DNA of 64,000 bases from Planobispora rosea (lineage in GTDB: Bacteria > Actinomycetota > Actinomycetes > Streptosporangiales > Streptosporangiaceae). Numbering within the stretch: position 1 is the first letter of the stretch; each line of letters starts with the position of its first letter. The position numbers were made by a program, and so were the translations under genes. Positions 1 through 8,540 of this stretch are shown in pieces. The stretch covers positions 124,001 through 188,000 of the forward strand of contig NZ_BMQP01000010.1 of the NCBI RefSeq assembly GCF_014648175.1, read 5' to 3'. The notes beneath the pieces are model-generated. The model saw only the letters and a list, made by a program, of their open reading frames with translations. It did no database searches and was not told where the DNA came from.

Positions 1-1865
<1,865 letters not shown>

Positions 1866-1869
<4 letters not shown>

Positions 1870-2657
1870 TTGATCACTCCGATCATGACCGCGACGGGGA
1901 CCGTGAGGAAACCGAGGACCAGCACCGCGGAGACCCCGGCGGCGGTCAGCTTCAGCGGCCGGTAGCTGCGGCCGCTCGCCAGGCCGAGGGTCTGGAACGC
2001 GCTCCACAGGCCGTGGCGCAGGTGCAGGCCGACCATGAGAACGGCGACCACGTAGAAGGCGGTGACCCACCAGCGCTCGGGGGCGAAGCTCGCCACCAGC
2101 CGCTCGTACGGCGTGCCGTCCCAGCCGGCCGGGTTGACCGTGCCGAAGGTCAGGTCGAGCAGGTGGTAGATCACGAACAGCAGGATGACGACGCCGCCGT
2201 AGCGCATGGTGTGGACGGCGTAGCCGCTCGCCTGGGCCTTGCGCCTGGCCGCGTACCTGACCGGACGGGCCTTGCCCGCGCGGCGGGCCAGGGAGATCGC
2301 CGACCACATGTGCAGGATGATCGCGACACCCAGCACGACCTCGACGATGGTGAGCGCGACCCGGCCGGGCAGGAGCGGCTCGCCCATGGTGCGCAGGAAA
2401 CTCGCGTACTCGTTGAACGAGTCCGCGCCGAAGAACGCCTTGAGGTTGCCGGTCATGTGACCGACGAGGAAGAGCACCAGGATGGCGCCCGTGACGGCCA
2501 TCACGGCCTTCCTCCCGTTGGAGGAGCCCAGGAACCCGCCCCGCCGCCCGGGCGTCGGGGTCGGAGGAGTCCGCTTGGGCGTCACCGGCGTGGCGGGAGT
2601 TCCCGCTGGGGGGTCAACCGGCGCGGTGGAACTTCCGCGCTCAATCATGGCAGTCAC
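1866..2657 (-). CDS. sdhC: succinate dehydrogenase cytochrome b subunit, SdhCAB type
   Basis: Membrane anchor of the SdhCAB complex, expected to bind haem b and reduce menaquinone. 263 residues. A Pro/Thr-rich N-terminal 45 residues is followed by five hydrophobic helices (about 50-68, 100-122, 148-170, 192-212, 232-258). Histidines expected as haem ligands are visible in [20 protein letters not shown] and HLRHG, the pattern of Bacillus/Corynebacterium-type SdhC. The start is GTG at 2657 or an in-frame ATG at 2648; neither has a clear Shine-Dalgarno, so I keep the longer. First gene of the operon, with sdhA overlapping its stop codon. The divergent LysR gene and the palindromes at 2677-2731 suggest control by that regulator. 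Confidence 0.93.
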
Positions 2658-2676
2658 GTCCGCAACCGTAGGAAAA

Positions 2677-2688
2677 GGACTTAAGTCC
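2677..2688. promoter_or_regulatory. 12-bp perfect palindrome upstream of sdhC
   Basis: GGACTTAAGTCC reads identically on both strands and lies 20 bases upstream of the sdhC GTG. It is unusually AT-rich at its centre for this genome and could be an operator or part of the core promoter. No matching regulator is known to me. Confidence 0.4.
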
Positions 2689-2716
2689 CGTCCAAGTCAT
2701 CACAGGTGTGGTTTCC

Positions 2717-2731
2717 ATAGCCTGTGGCTAT
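2717..2731. promoter_or_regulatory. LysR-type box (ATAG-N7-CTAT) between sdhC and the LysR gene
   Basis: ATAGCCTGTGGCTAT is an interrupted 15-bp inverted repeat. It has the T-N11-A spacing and the 4+7+4 form of classical LysR-regulator boxes (ATAC-N7-GTAT). It sits in the divergent intergenic region between the LysR gene and sdhCA, where such a box is expected. Flanking CACAGG (2701) and CCTGTG (2721, 2734) elements add further symmetry. Confidence 0.55.
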
Positions 2732-3015
2732 CCCCTGTGTTTACCCGGGGCTTACAACCGGTGGTCAGCGGCACGAGTGCGAGCAAATTCACAGTGTTCA
2801 TGGCGATGCTGACGCGTCGCGGCTCGGGGGCCGGTAACCGGCTCCTGCCGTCGTCACGCTTCGTCGCTGCGCTCCGGCGCGCTCCTCCGTTAGTCCACCG
2901 GCGCCCCCTCGCGGGTCCATGGCCGTGCTACGCACGGCGGCTCGGGGGCCGGTAGCCGGTGCCGGCGGGAGGGCGGGCGGGGGCGGGGATCGTGGCGGCC
3001 GTACGCTTGGGAAAC

Positions 3016-3957
3016 GTGCAGTTCCAGCAACTGGCCTACTTCGTGGCTGTCGCCGAGGCCCGGCACTTCACCCAGGCCGCCGAGCGGATGCGCGTCGCCC
3101 AGCCGTCGCTGAGCAAGCAGATCAAGGCGCTGGAGACCGACCTCGGCGCGCCGCTGTTCAGCCGTGCCCGGGGCAACGTCACGCTCACCCCCGCCGGAGA
3201 GGCTCTGCTCCCGCTGGCCCGCCGGATACTCGCCGACGCGGAGACCGCCCGCCGGGAGGTCGCCGAGCTGGCCGGGCTGCGCCGGGGGCGGGTACGGCTG
3301 GGCGCCACGCCCTCGCTCTGCGCCGGGCTGATGGCCGACGCGCTGGCCAGGTTCCATCGCGCCTATCCCGGCATCGAGCTGCTGGTGGAGGAGGGCGGCT
3401 CCCGTGACCTGGTCCGCGCCCTGGCCCGCGGTCAGCTCGACCTCGCCCTGATCATCATGCCGCTGCAGAGCGACGACCCCGCCCTGGTCACCGAGGAGAT
3501 CCTCCGGGAGAACCTGGTCGTCGTCTCCCCCTCGTCCTCGCGTGCGCGCCGGCCGTACCTGCGCATCCAGGAACTGCGCGAGCAGCCGATGGTGATGTTC
3601 CGACGCGGCTACGACCTGCGCGAGGCCACCCTGGGCGCGTGCCGCCAGGCCGGGTTCGAGCCGCGCTTCGCCGTGGAGGGCGGCGAGATGGACGCCGTGC
3701 TGCGGTTCGTGGAGGCGGGGCTGGGCGTCGCGCTGGTCCCCTCCATGGTGCTGGACGGCCGCCCCGGCCTGACCGGGACCCCGCTGGCCCCGCCGGGCCT
3801 GCGCCGTACGATCGCCATCGCCCACCGCAAGGACGTCGAGCCCACCCGCGCCGCGCAGGCGTTCCGCGCCACCCTGCTGTTCTTCCTCGCCGAGGCCGCC
3901 CACGACGGCAGCCTCCCCGAGGGCGTCGAATTGCTCCCGGGTGGTCCCGAGCGGTAA
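3016..3957 (+). CDS. LysR-family transcriptional regulator next to the sdh operon
   Basis: 313-residue DNA-binding regulator. The N-terminal winged helix-turn-helix is typical (FQQLAYFVAVAEARHFTQAAERM, then AQPSLSKQIKALE, then LFSRARGNVTLTPAG), followed by a periplasmic-binding-like LysR substrate domain (about 90-295). The start chosen is the GTG at 3016 because the family begins with a short residue run before QLxYFVAVAE; there is no Shine-Dalgarno and a -10-like TACGCT sits 8 bases upstream, so a leaderless transcript is possible. Divergent from sdhCA with a LysR-type box between them. Control of succinate dehydrogenase is inferred from position only; the effector is unknown. Confidence 0.88.
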   Translation: MQFQQLAYFVAVAEARHFTQAAERMRVAQPSLSKQIKALETDLGAPLFSRARGNVTLTPAGEALLPLARRILADAETARREVAELAGLRRGRVRLGATPSLCAGLMADALARFHRAYPGIELLVEEGGSRDLVRALARGQLDLALIIMPLQSDDPALVTEEILRENLVVVSPSSSRARRPYLRIQELREQPMVMFRRGYDLREATLGACRQAGFEPRFAVEGGEMDAVLRFVEAGLGVALVPSMVLDGRPGLTGTPLAPPGLRRTIAIAHRKDVEPTRAAQAFRATLLFFLAEAAHDGSLPEGVELLPGGPER

Positions 3958-4057
3958 GCCCTAGATCAGGAATCAATCACATGTCCTCCTCCGAAGGACT
4001 GGCCCGTTATTCTTCAAAGGTCGAACAAGTGTCCCCTCGAACATGCGAAGAGGCGTA

Positions 4058-5212
4058 GTGACCGCTCCGCCCAACGAAACACTCACGCTTCTCCTCGTCG
4101 AGGACGATGCTGGTGACGCCTTCCTGGTGGAGGAGCTTCTCGCCGAGGCCGAGAACCCCCCGAAGATCATCTGGGTGCGCAGTCTGGCCGAGGGACGGAT
4201 CCGCCTGACAGACGAGGTCAAGTGCGTGCTCGTGGACCTCTCGCTCCCCGACGCGTCCGGGCTGGAGGCTCTGGAGCAGGTGCTCGCCATGGCGCCGCAC
4301 GCAGCCGTGCTCGTGCTGACCGGCCTGAACGACTCGCACGTGGGCGTGGAGGCGGTCTCCGCCGGAGCCCAGGACTTCCTGGTGAAGCAGGACATCGACG
4401 CCCGGCTCCTGATCCGGGCGGTCCGCTACGCCATGGAGCGCAAGCGCGCCGACCTGGCCCAGCGCAAGCTGGTCGAGGTCGAGCTGACGACCAAGGAGAA
4501 CTCCCGCCTGGAGCGCGGGCTGCTCCCCGTCCCGCTGCTGGAGCCGGGGGCGCTCCACCACGAGGCCCGCTACCTGCCCGGCCGCCAGCGCACGCTCCTC
4601 GCCGGCGACTTCTGGGACACCGTGCAGAGCCCCGACGGCGCCGTGCACGTGGTGGTCGGCGACGTCTGCGGGCACGGACCGGACGAGGCGGCGCTGGGAG
4701 TGGCGCTGCGGATCGCCTGGCGGACCCTGGTCCTGGCCGGGCACACCGGCAACGACGTGCTGCGCACGCTCGACTCGGTGCTCCGCGTCGAGCGCAAATC
4801 CTCGGAGATCTTCACCACGCTCTGCACGATGACCGTGGAGCCGGGACTGCGGCACGCCCGCATGCACGTCGTCGGCCATCCGCCGCCCCTGCTGATCCGC
4901 GACGGTGCGATCGAGGTGACGCCCGGAACGCCGTCCGGCCCACCCCTGGGGATCTTCCAGGGCGTCGAGTGGTCCCCCATCGACGTGCCGCTCGGCGACG
5001 AGTGGTCCGTCCTGCTCTACACCGACGGGCTGATCGAGGCCACCGTGGGCGGAGGCCCCGACCTGCTCGGCACCGAGGGCCTGGAGCGGCTGGTGCGCGA
5101 GCAGGGCGGCATCCACCTCGACCGGCTCATCGAGCGCGTCATCGAGCTGAACGAGGACCCGCTCAACGACGACCTGGCCGCGGTCCACATCTCGCGGAAC
5201 GGCAGGCGGTGA
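4058..5212 (+). CDS. response regulator with PPM/SpoIIE-type phosphatase output domain
   Basis: 384 residues. An N-terminal receiver (LLLVEDDAGDAFLVEELL; phosphoacceptor Asp in CVLVDLSLPDASG, about residue 60; conserved Lys in DFLVKQD) is followed by a short helical linker and a C-terminal PPM serine phosphatase of the RsbU/SpoIIE type (AGDFWD, VVGDVCGHGPDEA, LYTDGLIEA, NDDLAAV), with metal-binding aspartates present. Such proteins switch anti-sigma/anti-anti-sigma partners. The GTG start is preferred over the ATG at 4043 because AAGAGG lies just upstream of it. Probably co-functions with the downstream kinase and receiver. No partner STAS or anti-sigma gene is nearby, so the target is unknown. 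Confidence 0.85.
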   Translation: MTAPPNETLTLLLVEDDAGDAFLVEELLAEAENPPKIIWVRSLAEGRIRLTDEVKCVLVDLSLPDASGLEALEQVLAMAPHAAVLVLTGLNDSHVGVEAVSAGAQDFLVKQDIDARLLIRAVRYAMERKRADLAQRKLVEVELTTKENSRLERGLLPVPLLEPGALHHEARYLPGRQRTLLAGDFWDTVQSPDGAVHVVVGDVCGHGPDEAALGVALRIAWRTLVLAGHTGNDVLRTLDSVLRVERKSSEIFTTLCTMTVEPGLRHARMHVVGHPPPLLIRDGAIEVTPGTPSGPPLGIFQGVEWSPIDVPLGDEWSVLLYTDGLIEATVGGGPDLLGTEGLERLVREQGGIHLDRLIERVIELNEDPLNDDLAAVHISRNGRR

Positions 5213-5319
5213 GATGACGGGTGGTGAGATGCCGGGCGGTGGCGGACTCCGGCGGTGTGAGCTCCCGGCCGGCGCGGACCGCGGGCCGGTGACGGACTGC
5301 GGGCGGTGAAGGACTCCGG

Positions 5320-6966
5320 ATGATGAGCGACCGCACGCGACCGCGCCCGCTTCCCGACCCGCCGCCCGCCAGGGGCTTCGGCAAGCTGCCGGTGGGGCGA
5401 TGGTTCCTGCTCGCGAGCTCGGCCGTGGCGCTGATGTTCGCGATCGCCGCCGCGGTCACGGTCGTCGCGATCGGCGCGGCCCGCGAGGCCAAGACGGTCG
5501 TCGTCGACGTCGTCGACCCCGCGGCCCTGCGCACGCTGGAGCTGTCCGGGGCGGTGAGCACGCAGGAGAGCGCGGTGCGCGCGTACGGCAGGACCGGCGA
5601 GGCACAACACCTGCGGGACTACCGGGCCGCGGTCGAGAAGGAGACGGCCGCGCTGGACGCCATCGGTGAGCTGCTGCCCCGCATGCCCGAGCCGGGCGTC
5701 ATCCGGGCCGAGCTCGACGCGATCAGGCAGGCCACCACGGCCTGGCGGAGGGAGTACGGCGACGCCGTCATGGACGCCGCCAAGCCGGGTAGGTCGGAGG
5801 AGATCCTCACGGAGGACGCCAAGTCCGGCAGCGAGCACTACGCCGGGGTCCGTGCCTCCCTGACCGCGCTGGAAGACCACCTGACCCGGGCGCACACCGC
5901 CGCGGGCGCCCGGCTGGACCAGTCCTGGCAGTCGGTCTACGCCGCCGTCGGCGGGGTGGCCACGGTGCTGGTCCTGGCCTTCGTCGGCTTCGCCGTCATC
6001 GTCCGCTACGCCGTGCTGAGACCGGTGGCCGAGCTGACCGGACAGGTCCGCGCGGTCGCTCAGGGCGCCTTCGACCACCGGCTCAGGGTCGAGCGCCCCG
6101 CCGAGCTGGCCGAGCTCTCCGGTCACGTGGACGCCATGCGCCGCCGCATCCTCGCCGAGTGGCACCGGGCCAGCGAGGCGCAGGCCAGGCTGGAGGAACA
6201 GGCGGTGGAGCTGCGCCGGTCGAACGGAGAGCTGGAGCAGTTCGCCTACGTGGCCAGTCACGACCTGCAGGAGCCGCTGCGCAAGGTCGCCAGCTTCACC
6301 CAGATGCTGGAGCAGCGCTACGGCGACCAGCTCGACGACCGGGCCAAGCAGTACATCGCGTTCTCGGTGGACGGCGCCAAGCGCATGCAGTCGCTCATCA
6401 GCGATCTGCTCGACTTCTCCAGGGTGGGCAGGCTCGGCGGCGAGCGCTCCCCGATCGACAGCGCCATCCCCCTGAAGGAGGCGCTGGACAATCTGTCCGC
6501 CCCGATCGAGGAGACGGGGGCGACGGTGACCTTCGACGAGATGCCGGTGGTGTACGGCAACCGCCAGCAGCTCACCCAGCTGTTCCAGAACCTCATCGGC
6601 AACGCGGTGAAGTTCCGCTCCCGGCAGCCGCCCGTCGTGCACATCGGGGCACGCCCGGCCGGGGACATGTGGGAGTTCTCCTGCAGCGACAATGGGATCG
6701 GCATCGAGAGCAAGTACACCGACCGGATCTTCCTCATCTTCCAGCGGCTCCACGGCCGGGACGTCTATCCGGGCACCGGCATCGGGCTGGCGCTGTGCAA
6801 GAAGATCGTCGAATACCACGGTGGAGAGATCTGGGTGGACGCCAAGGATTCCGACAACGGTCATGATTCCGGCGCTTCCCGCCAAAAAGATGCAAAAGAT
6901 GTTAAGCAACTGGAAAGCGGGACGACGTTCCGCTGGACCCTTCCCCGAGGAGACACCGATGAATGA
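5320..6966 (+). CDS. membrane sensor histidine kinase (CHASE3-like, HAMP, HisKA, HATPase)
   Basis: 548 residues. TM1 (about 28-52), a ~150-residue extracytoplasmic helical domain resembling CHASE3 (STQESAVRAYGRTGE), TM2 (about 207-230), HAMP (about 231-285), a short coiled coil, then a phytochrome-kinase-like HisKA box with the phospho-His at about H314 (VASHDLQEPLRK) and a HATPase domain (N box NLIGNAVKF, G1 DNGIGI, G2 GTGIGLALCKK). AAGGA lies upstream of the ATG pair. It overlaps the next gene by 8 bases, so the pair is translationally coupled. The overall form resembles kinases that partner with single-domain Rcp1-type receivers. The stimulus is unknown. The C-terminal ~30 residues are an unusual Asp/Lys/Ser-rich insert. 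Confidence 0.9.
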   Translation: MMSDRTRPRPLPDPPPARGFGKLPVGRWFLLASSAVALMFAIAAAVTVVAIGAAREAKTVVVDVVDPAALRTLELSGAVSTQESAVRAYGRTGEAQHLRDYRAAVEKETAALDAIGELLPRMPEPGVIRAELDAIRQATTAWRREYGDAVMDAAKPGRSEEILTEDAKSGSEHYAGVRASLTALEDHLTRAHTAAGARLDQSWQSVYAAVGGVATVLVLAFVGFAVIVRYAVLRPVAELTGQVRAVAQGAFDHRLRVERPAELAELSGHVDAMRRRILAEWHRASEAQARLEEQAVELRRSNGELEQFAYVASHDLQEPLRKVASFTQMLEQRYGDQLDDRAKQYIAFSVDGAKRMQSLISDLLDFSRVGRLGGERSPIDSAIPLKEALDNLSAPIEETGATVTFDEMPVVYGNRQQLTQLFQNLIGNAVKFRSRQPPVVHIGARPAGDMWEFSCSDNGIGIESKYTDRIFLIFQRLHGRDVYPGTGIGLALCKKIVEYHGGEIWVDAKDSDNGHDSGASRQKDAKDVKQLESGTTFRWTLPRGDTDE

Positions 6967-7399
6967 CTTCCGCTGGATCGACGTCCTCCTGGTCGAGGAC
7001 GACCCGGGAGACGTCCTGCTCACCCGGGAGGCCTTCGAGCTCAACAAGGTCAAGAACAAGCTCCACGTCGTCAACGACGGCGAGCAGGCCATGGCCTTCC
7101 TCCGCAAGGAGGAGGGGTACGAGGACGCCCCCACGCCCGACCTGGTCCTCCTGGACCTCAACCTGCCCCGCAAGGACGGCCGCGAGGTGCTCCAGGACAT
7201 CAAGTCCGACGAGAACCTGCGCCGGATCCCGGTGGTCGTGCTGACCACCTCGGAGGCGGAGGAGGACATCCTGCGCAGCTACAACCTGCACGCCAACGCC
7301 TACGTCTCCAAGCCGGTGGACTTCGACCAGTTCATCAACGTGGTCCGGCGGATCGACGACTTCTTCGTGACGGTGGTGAAGCTGCCCCACTCGGTCTGA
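6959..7399 (+). CDS. single-domain response regulator, Rcp1-like
   Basis: 146-residue stand-alone receiver. Acidic pair in LLVEDDPGDVLL, phosphoacceptor Asp in DLVLLDLNLPRKDG, Thr in VVVLTTS and Lys in AYVSKPVDFDQF are all present, and there is no DNA-binding domain. The ATG overlaps the kinase stop, and GAGGAG lies 7 bases before it. The spaced PxDFDQF ending is typical of Rcp1-type receivers that take phosphate from bacteriophytochrome-like kinases. It probably relays between the kinase and the receiver-phosphatase at 4058, but that is inference from adjacency. Confidence 0.9.
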   Translation: MNDFRWIDVLLVEDDPGDVLLTREAFELNKVKNKLHVVNDGEQAMAFLRKEEGYEDAPTPDLVLLDLNLPRKDGREVLQDIKSDENLRRIPVVVLTTSEAEEDILRSYNLHANAYVSKPVDFDQFINVVRRIDDFFVTVVKLPHSV

Positions 7400-7460
7400 C
7401 GTCGCCCCAGCCCATCGCTCTGGAATTTATGTGGTATTCGTCGCGATTTACACTTTTTAT

Positions 7461-7477
7461 GGCAGCTAGTGCCTTTT
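7461..7477 (+). terminator. short hairpin plus T-run after the kinase-receiver pair
   Basis: GGCA-GCTAG-TGCC followed by TTTT, in a locally AT-rich stretch 60 bases after the receiver stop. The 4-bp stem is weak, so this is only a possible terminator. Confidence 0.25.
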
Positions 7478-7563
7478 GAGGCTTTTGGGGGGGCTATCTG
7501 ACCTCTCCGCGACCTCTCGCTTGCCCGACGTGACGGGAATCACACCGGCTCTGCGAAAATGTG

Positions 7564-7579
7564 AGTGACGCTTCTCACA
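7564..7579. promoter_or_regulatory. CRP-like operator (AGTGA-N6-TCACA)
   Basis: AGTGACGCTTCTCACA differs at one outer base from the TGTGA-N6-TCACA consensus of CRP/FNR-type regulators. It lies about 150 bases upstream of the Sdh1-like operon. A Rex site would share GTGA/TCAC but needs AT-rich inner bases, which are absent here. Confidence 0.4.
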
Positions 7580-7727
7580 CAACCGATGAGCCGCGTCGTA
7601 ACGTATCCCCCACCAATGTGTGCGCGCACGCCTGAGCCGGCGCGACCGCGGCCCGGCGGGCGGCACAGCTGAAGCGACCCGGACCCCCTTTGCCGAACGG
7701 GGTCCGCGGGAGGTGGAGAGGTCTCGC

Positions 7728-8522
7728 ATGACCCAGACAACGGCCGACAGCTCGGCCCCGGCCAGAAGGCAGCGCGCGCAGATCAAAGAGCGCACCCTGC
7801 GAACCGACCAGTGGTGGCGTTATCCCCTGGTCACCTTCATCATCTTCACGGCGTTCCTCGTCTACGCCACGTGGGCGATCTTCGATAACGACTTCTTCGT
7901 CGCGCCGTACCACGCGCCGTTCGCCTCGCCCTGCCTGGCGGAGGCGGTCTGCGAACCGGACGCGCGACTGTTCGGCTGGGCGCCCCTCGGCGACTGGTAC
8001 ACCTGGCCGCCGGGCCTGCTGATCCTCGGCCTGCCGGCCGGGTTCCGCTTCACCTGCTACTACTACCGCAAGGCCTACTACCGCGGCTTCTGGCTCTCGC
8101 CCCCGGCCTGCGGCGTCAACGAGCCGCACAGCAAGTACACCGGCGAGTCCCGCTTCCCGCTGATCCTGCAGAACATCCACCGCTACTTCTTCTACGCGGC
8201 GATCGTGATCGGTCTGATCCTCGCCTACGACGCGGTCAAGGCGCTCATCGAGAAGCCGGGCGGGATCGGCACCTGGGTCCTGATCGGCAACGCGATCCTG
8301 ATCAACCTGTACACCCTGTCGTGCCACTCGTGCCGCCACATCACCGCCGGACGCCTGAACCACTTCTCCAGGCACCCGGTCCGGTACCGCGCCTGGACCT
8401 TCGTCTCCAAGCTCAACTCCAAGCACCAGGAGCTGGCCCTGATCTCGATGTTCTCGGTCATGGGCGCCGACCTGTACGTACGGCTGGTCGCCAAGGGCGT
8501 CCTCTCCTTCCCGTTCGCGTAA
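7728..8522 (+). CDS. succinate dehydrogenase membrane anchor subunit, Mycobacterium Sdh1 type (Rv0249c-like)
   Basis: 264-residue multi-pass membrane subunit of the second succinate dehydrogenase. About five hydrophobic segments are seen (around 34-55, 92-112, 145-168, 183-205, 236-255), with Cys/His clusters FTCYYYRKAYYRGFW and LSCHSCRHITAGRLNHF likely to bind haem or contact the Fe-S subunit. As I recall the family, it resembles the anchor encoded by Rv0249c. The ATG at 7728 is chosen because AGGTGGAGAGG lies just upstream; the longer open frame to 7620 is Arg-rich and unconvincing. First gene of the anchor-sdhA-sdhB operon; the next gene starts within 20 bases. Confidence 0.88.
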   Translation: MTQTTADSSAPARRQRAQIKERTLRTDQWWRYPLVTFIIFTAFLVYATWAIFDNDFFVAPYHAPFASPCLAEAVCEPDARLFGWAPLGDWYTWPPGLLILGLPAGFRFTCYYYRKAYYRGFWLSPPACGVNEPHSKYTGESRFPLILQNIHRYFFYAAIVIGLILAYDAVKALIEKPGGIGTWVLIGNAILINLYTLSCHSCRHITAGRLNHFSRHPVRYRAWTFVSKLNSKHQELALISMFSVMGADLYVRLVAKGVLSFPFA

Positions 8523-8540
8523 GGAACTGTGGAACCTCAC

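Larger units (their letters stand above)
2658..3015. other. divergent intergenic region sdhC / LysR
   Basis: 358 bases without a gene. Besides the two palindromes near sdhC it holds the perfect inverted repeat GCCGGT-A-ACCGGC (2830-2842) and a ~20-base direct repeat (2821-2841 and 2939-2959, beginning GGCTCGGGGGCCGGTA). A -10-like TACGCT (3002-3007) lies 8 bases before the LysR GTG. An in-frame ATG at 2959 would extend the LysR protein by 19 Gly/Ala-rich residues but is not favoured. Confidence 0.5.
7400..7727. other. intergenic leader of the second succinate dehydrogenase operon
   Basis: 328 bases without a gene and notably AT-richer at 7410-7500 than its surroundings. It contains the CRP-like site at 7564-7579 and an inverted repeat GGACCCC (7681-7687) / GGGGTCC (7699-7705) that would form a 7-bp hairpin just ahead of the purine-rich ribosome binding site of the first gene. 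Confidence 0.5.

Noticed and set aside
7561..7580. Rex operator upstream of the Sdh1-like operon
   Set aside because: Rex sites need TTGTGAA-N4-TTCACAA-like AT-rich inner bases; here the inner bases are C/G. CRP-like reading fits better.
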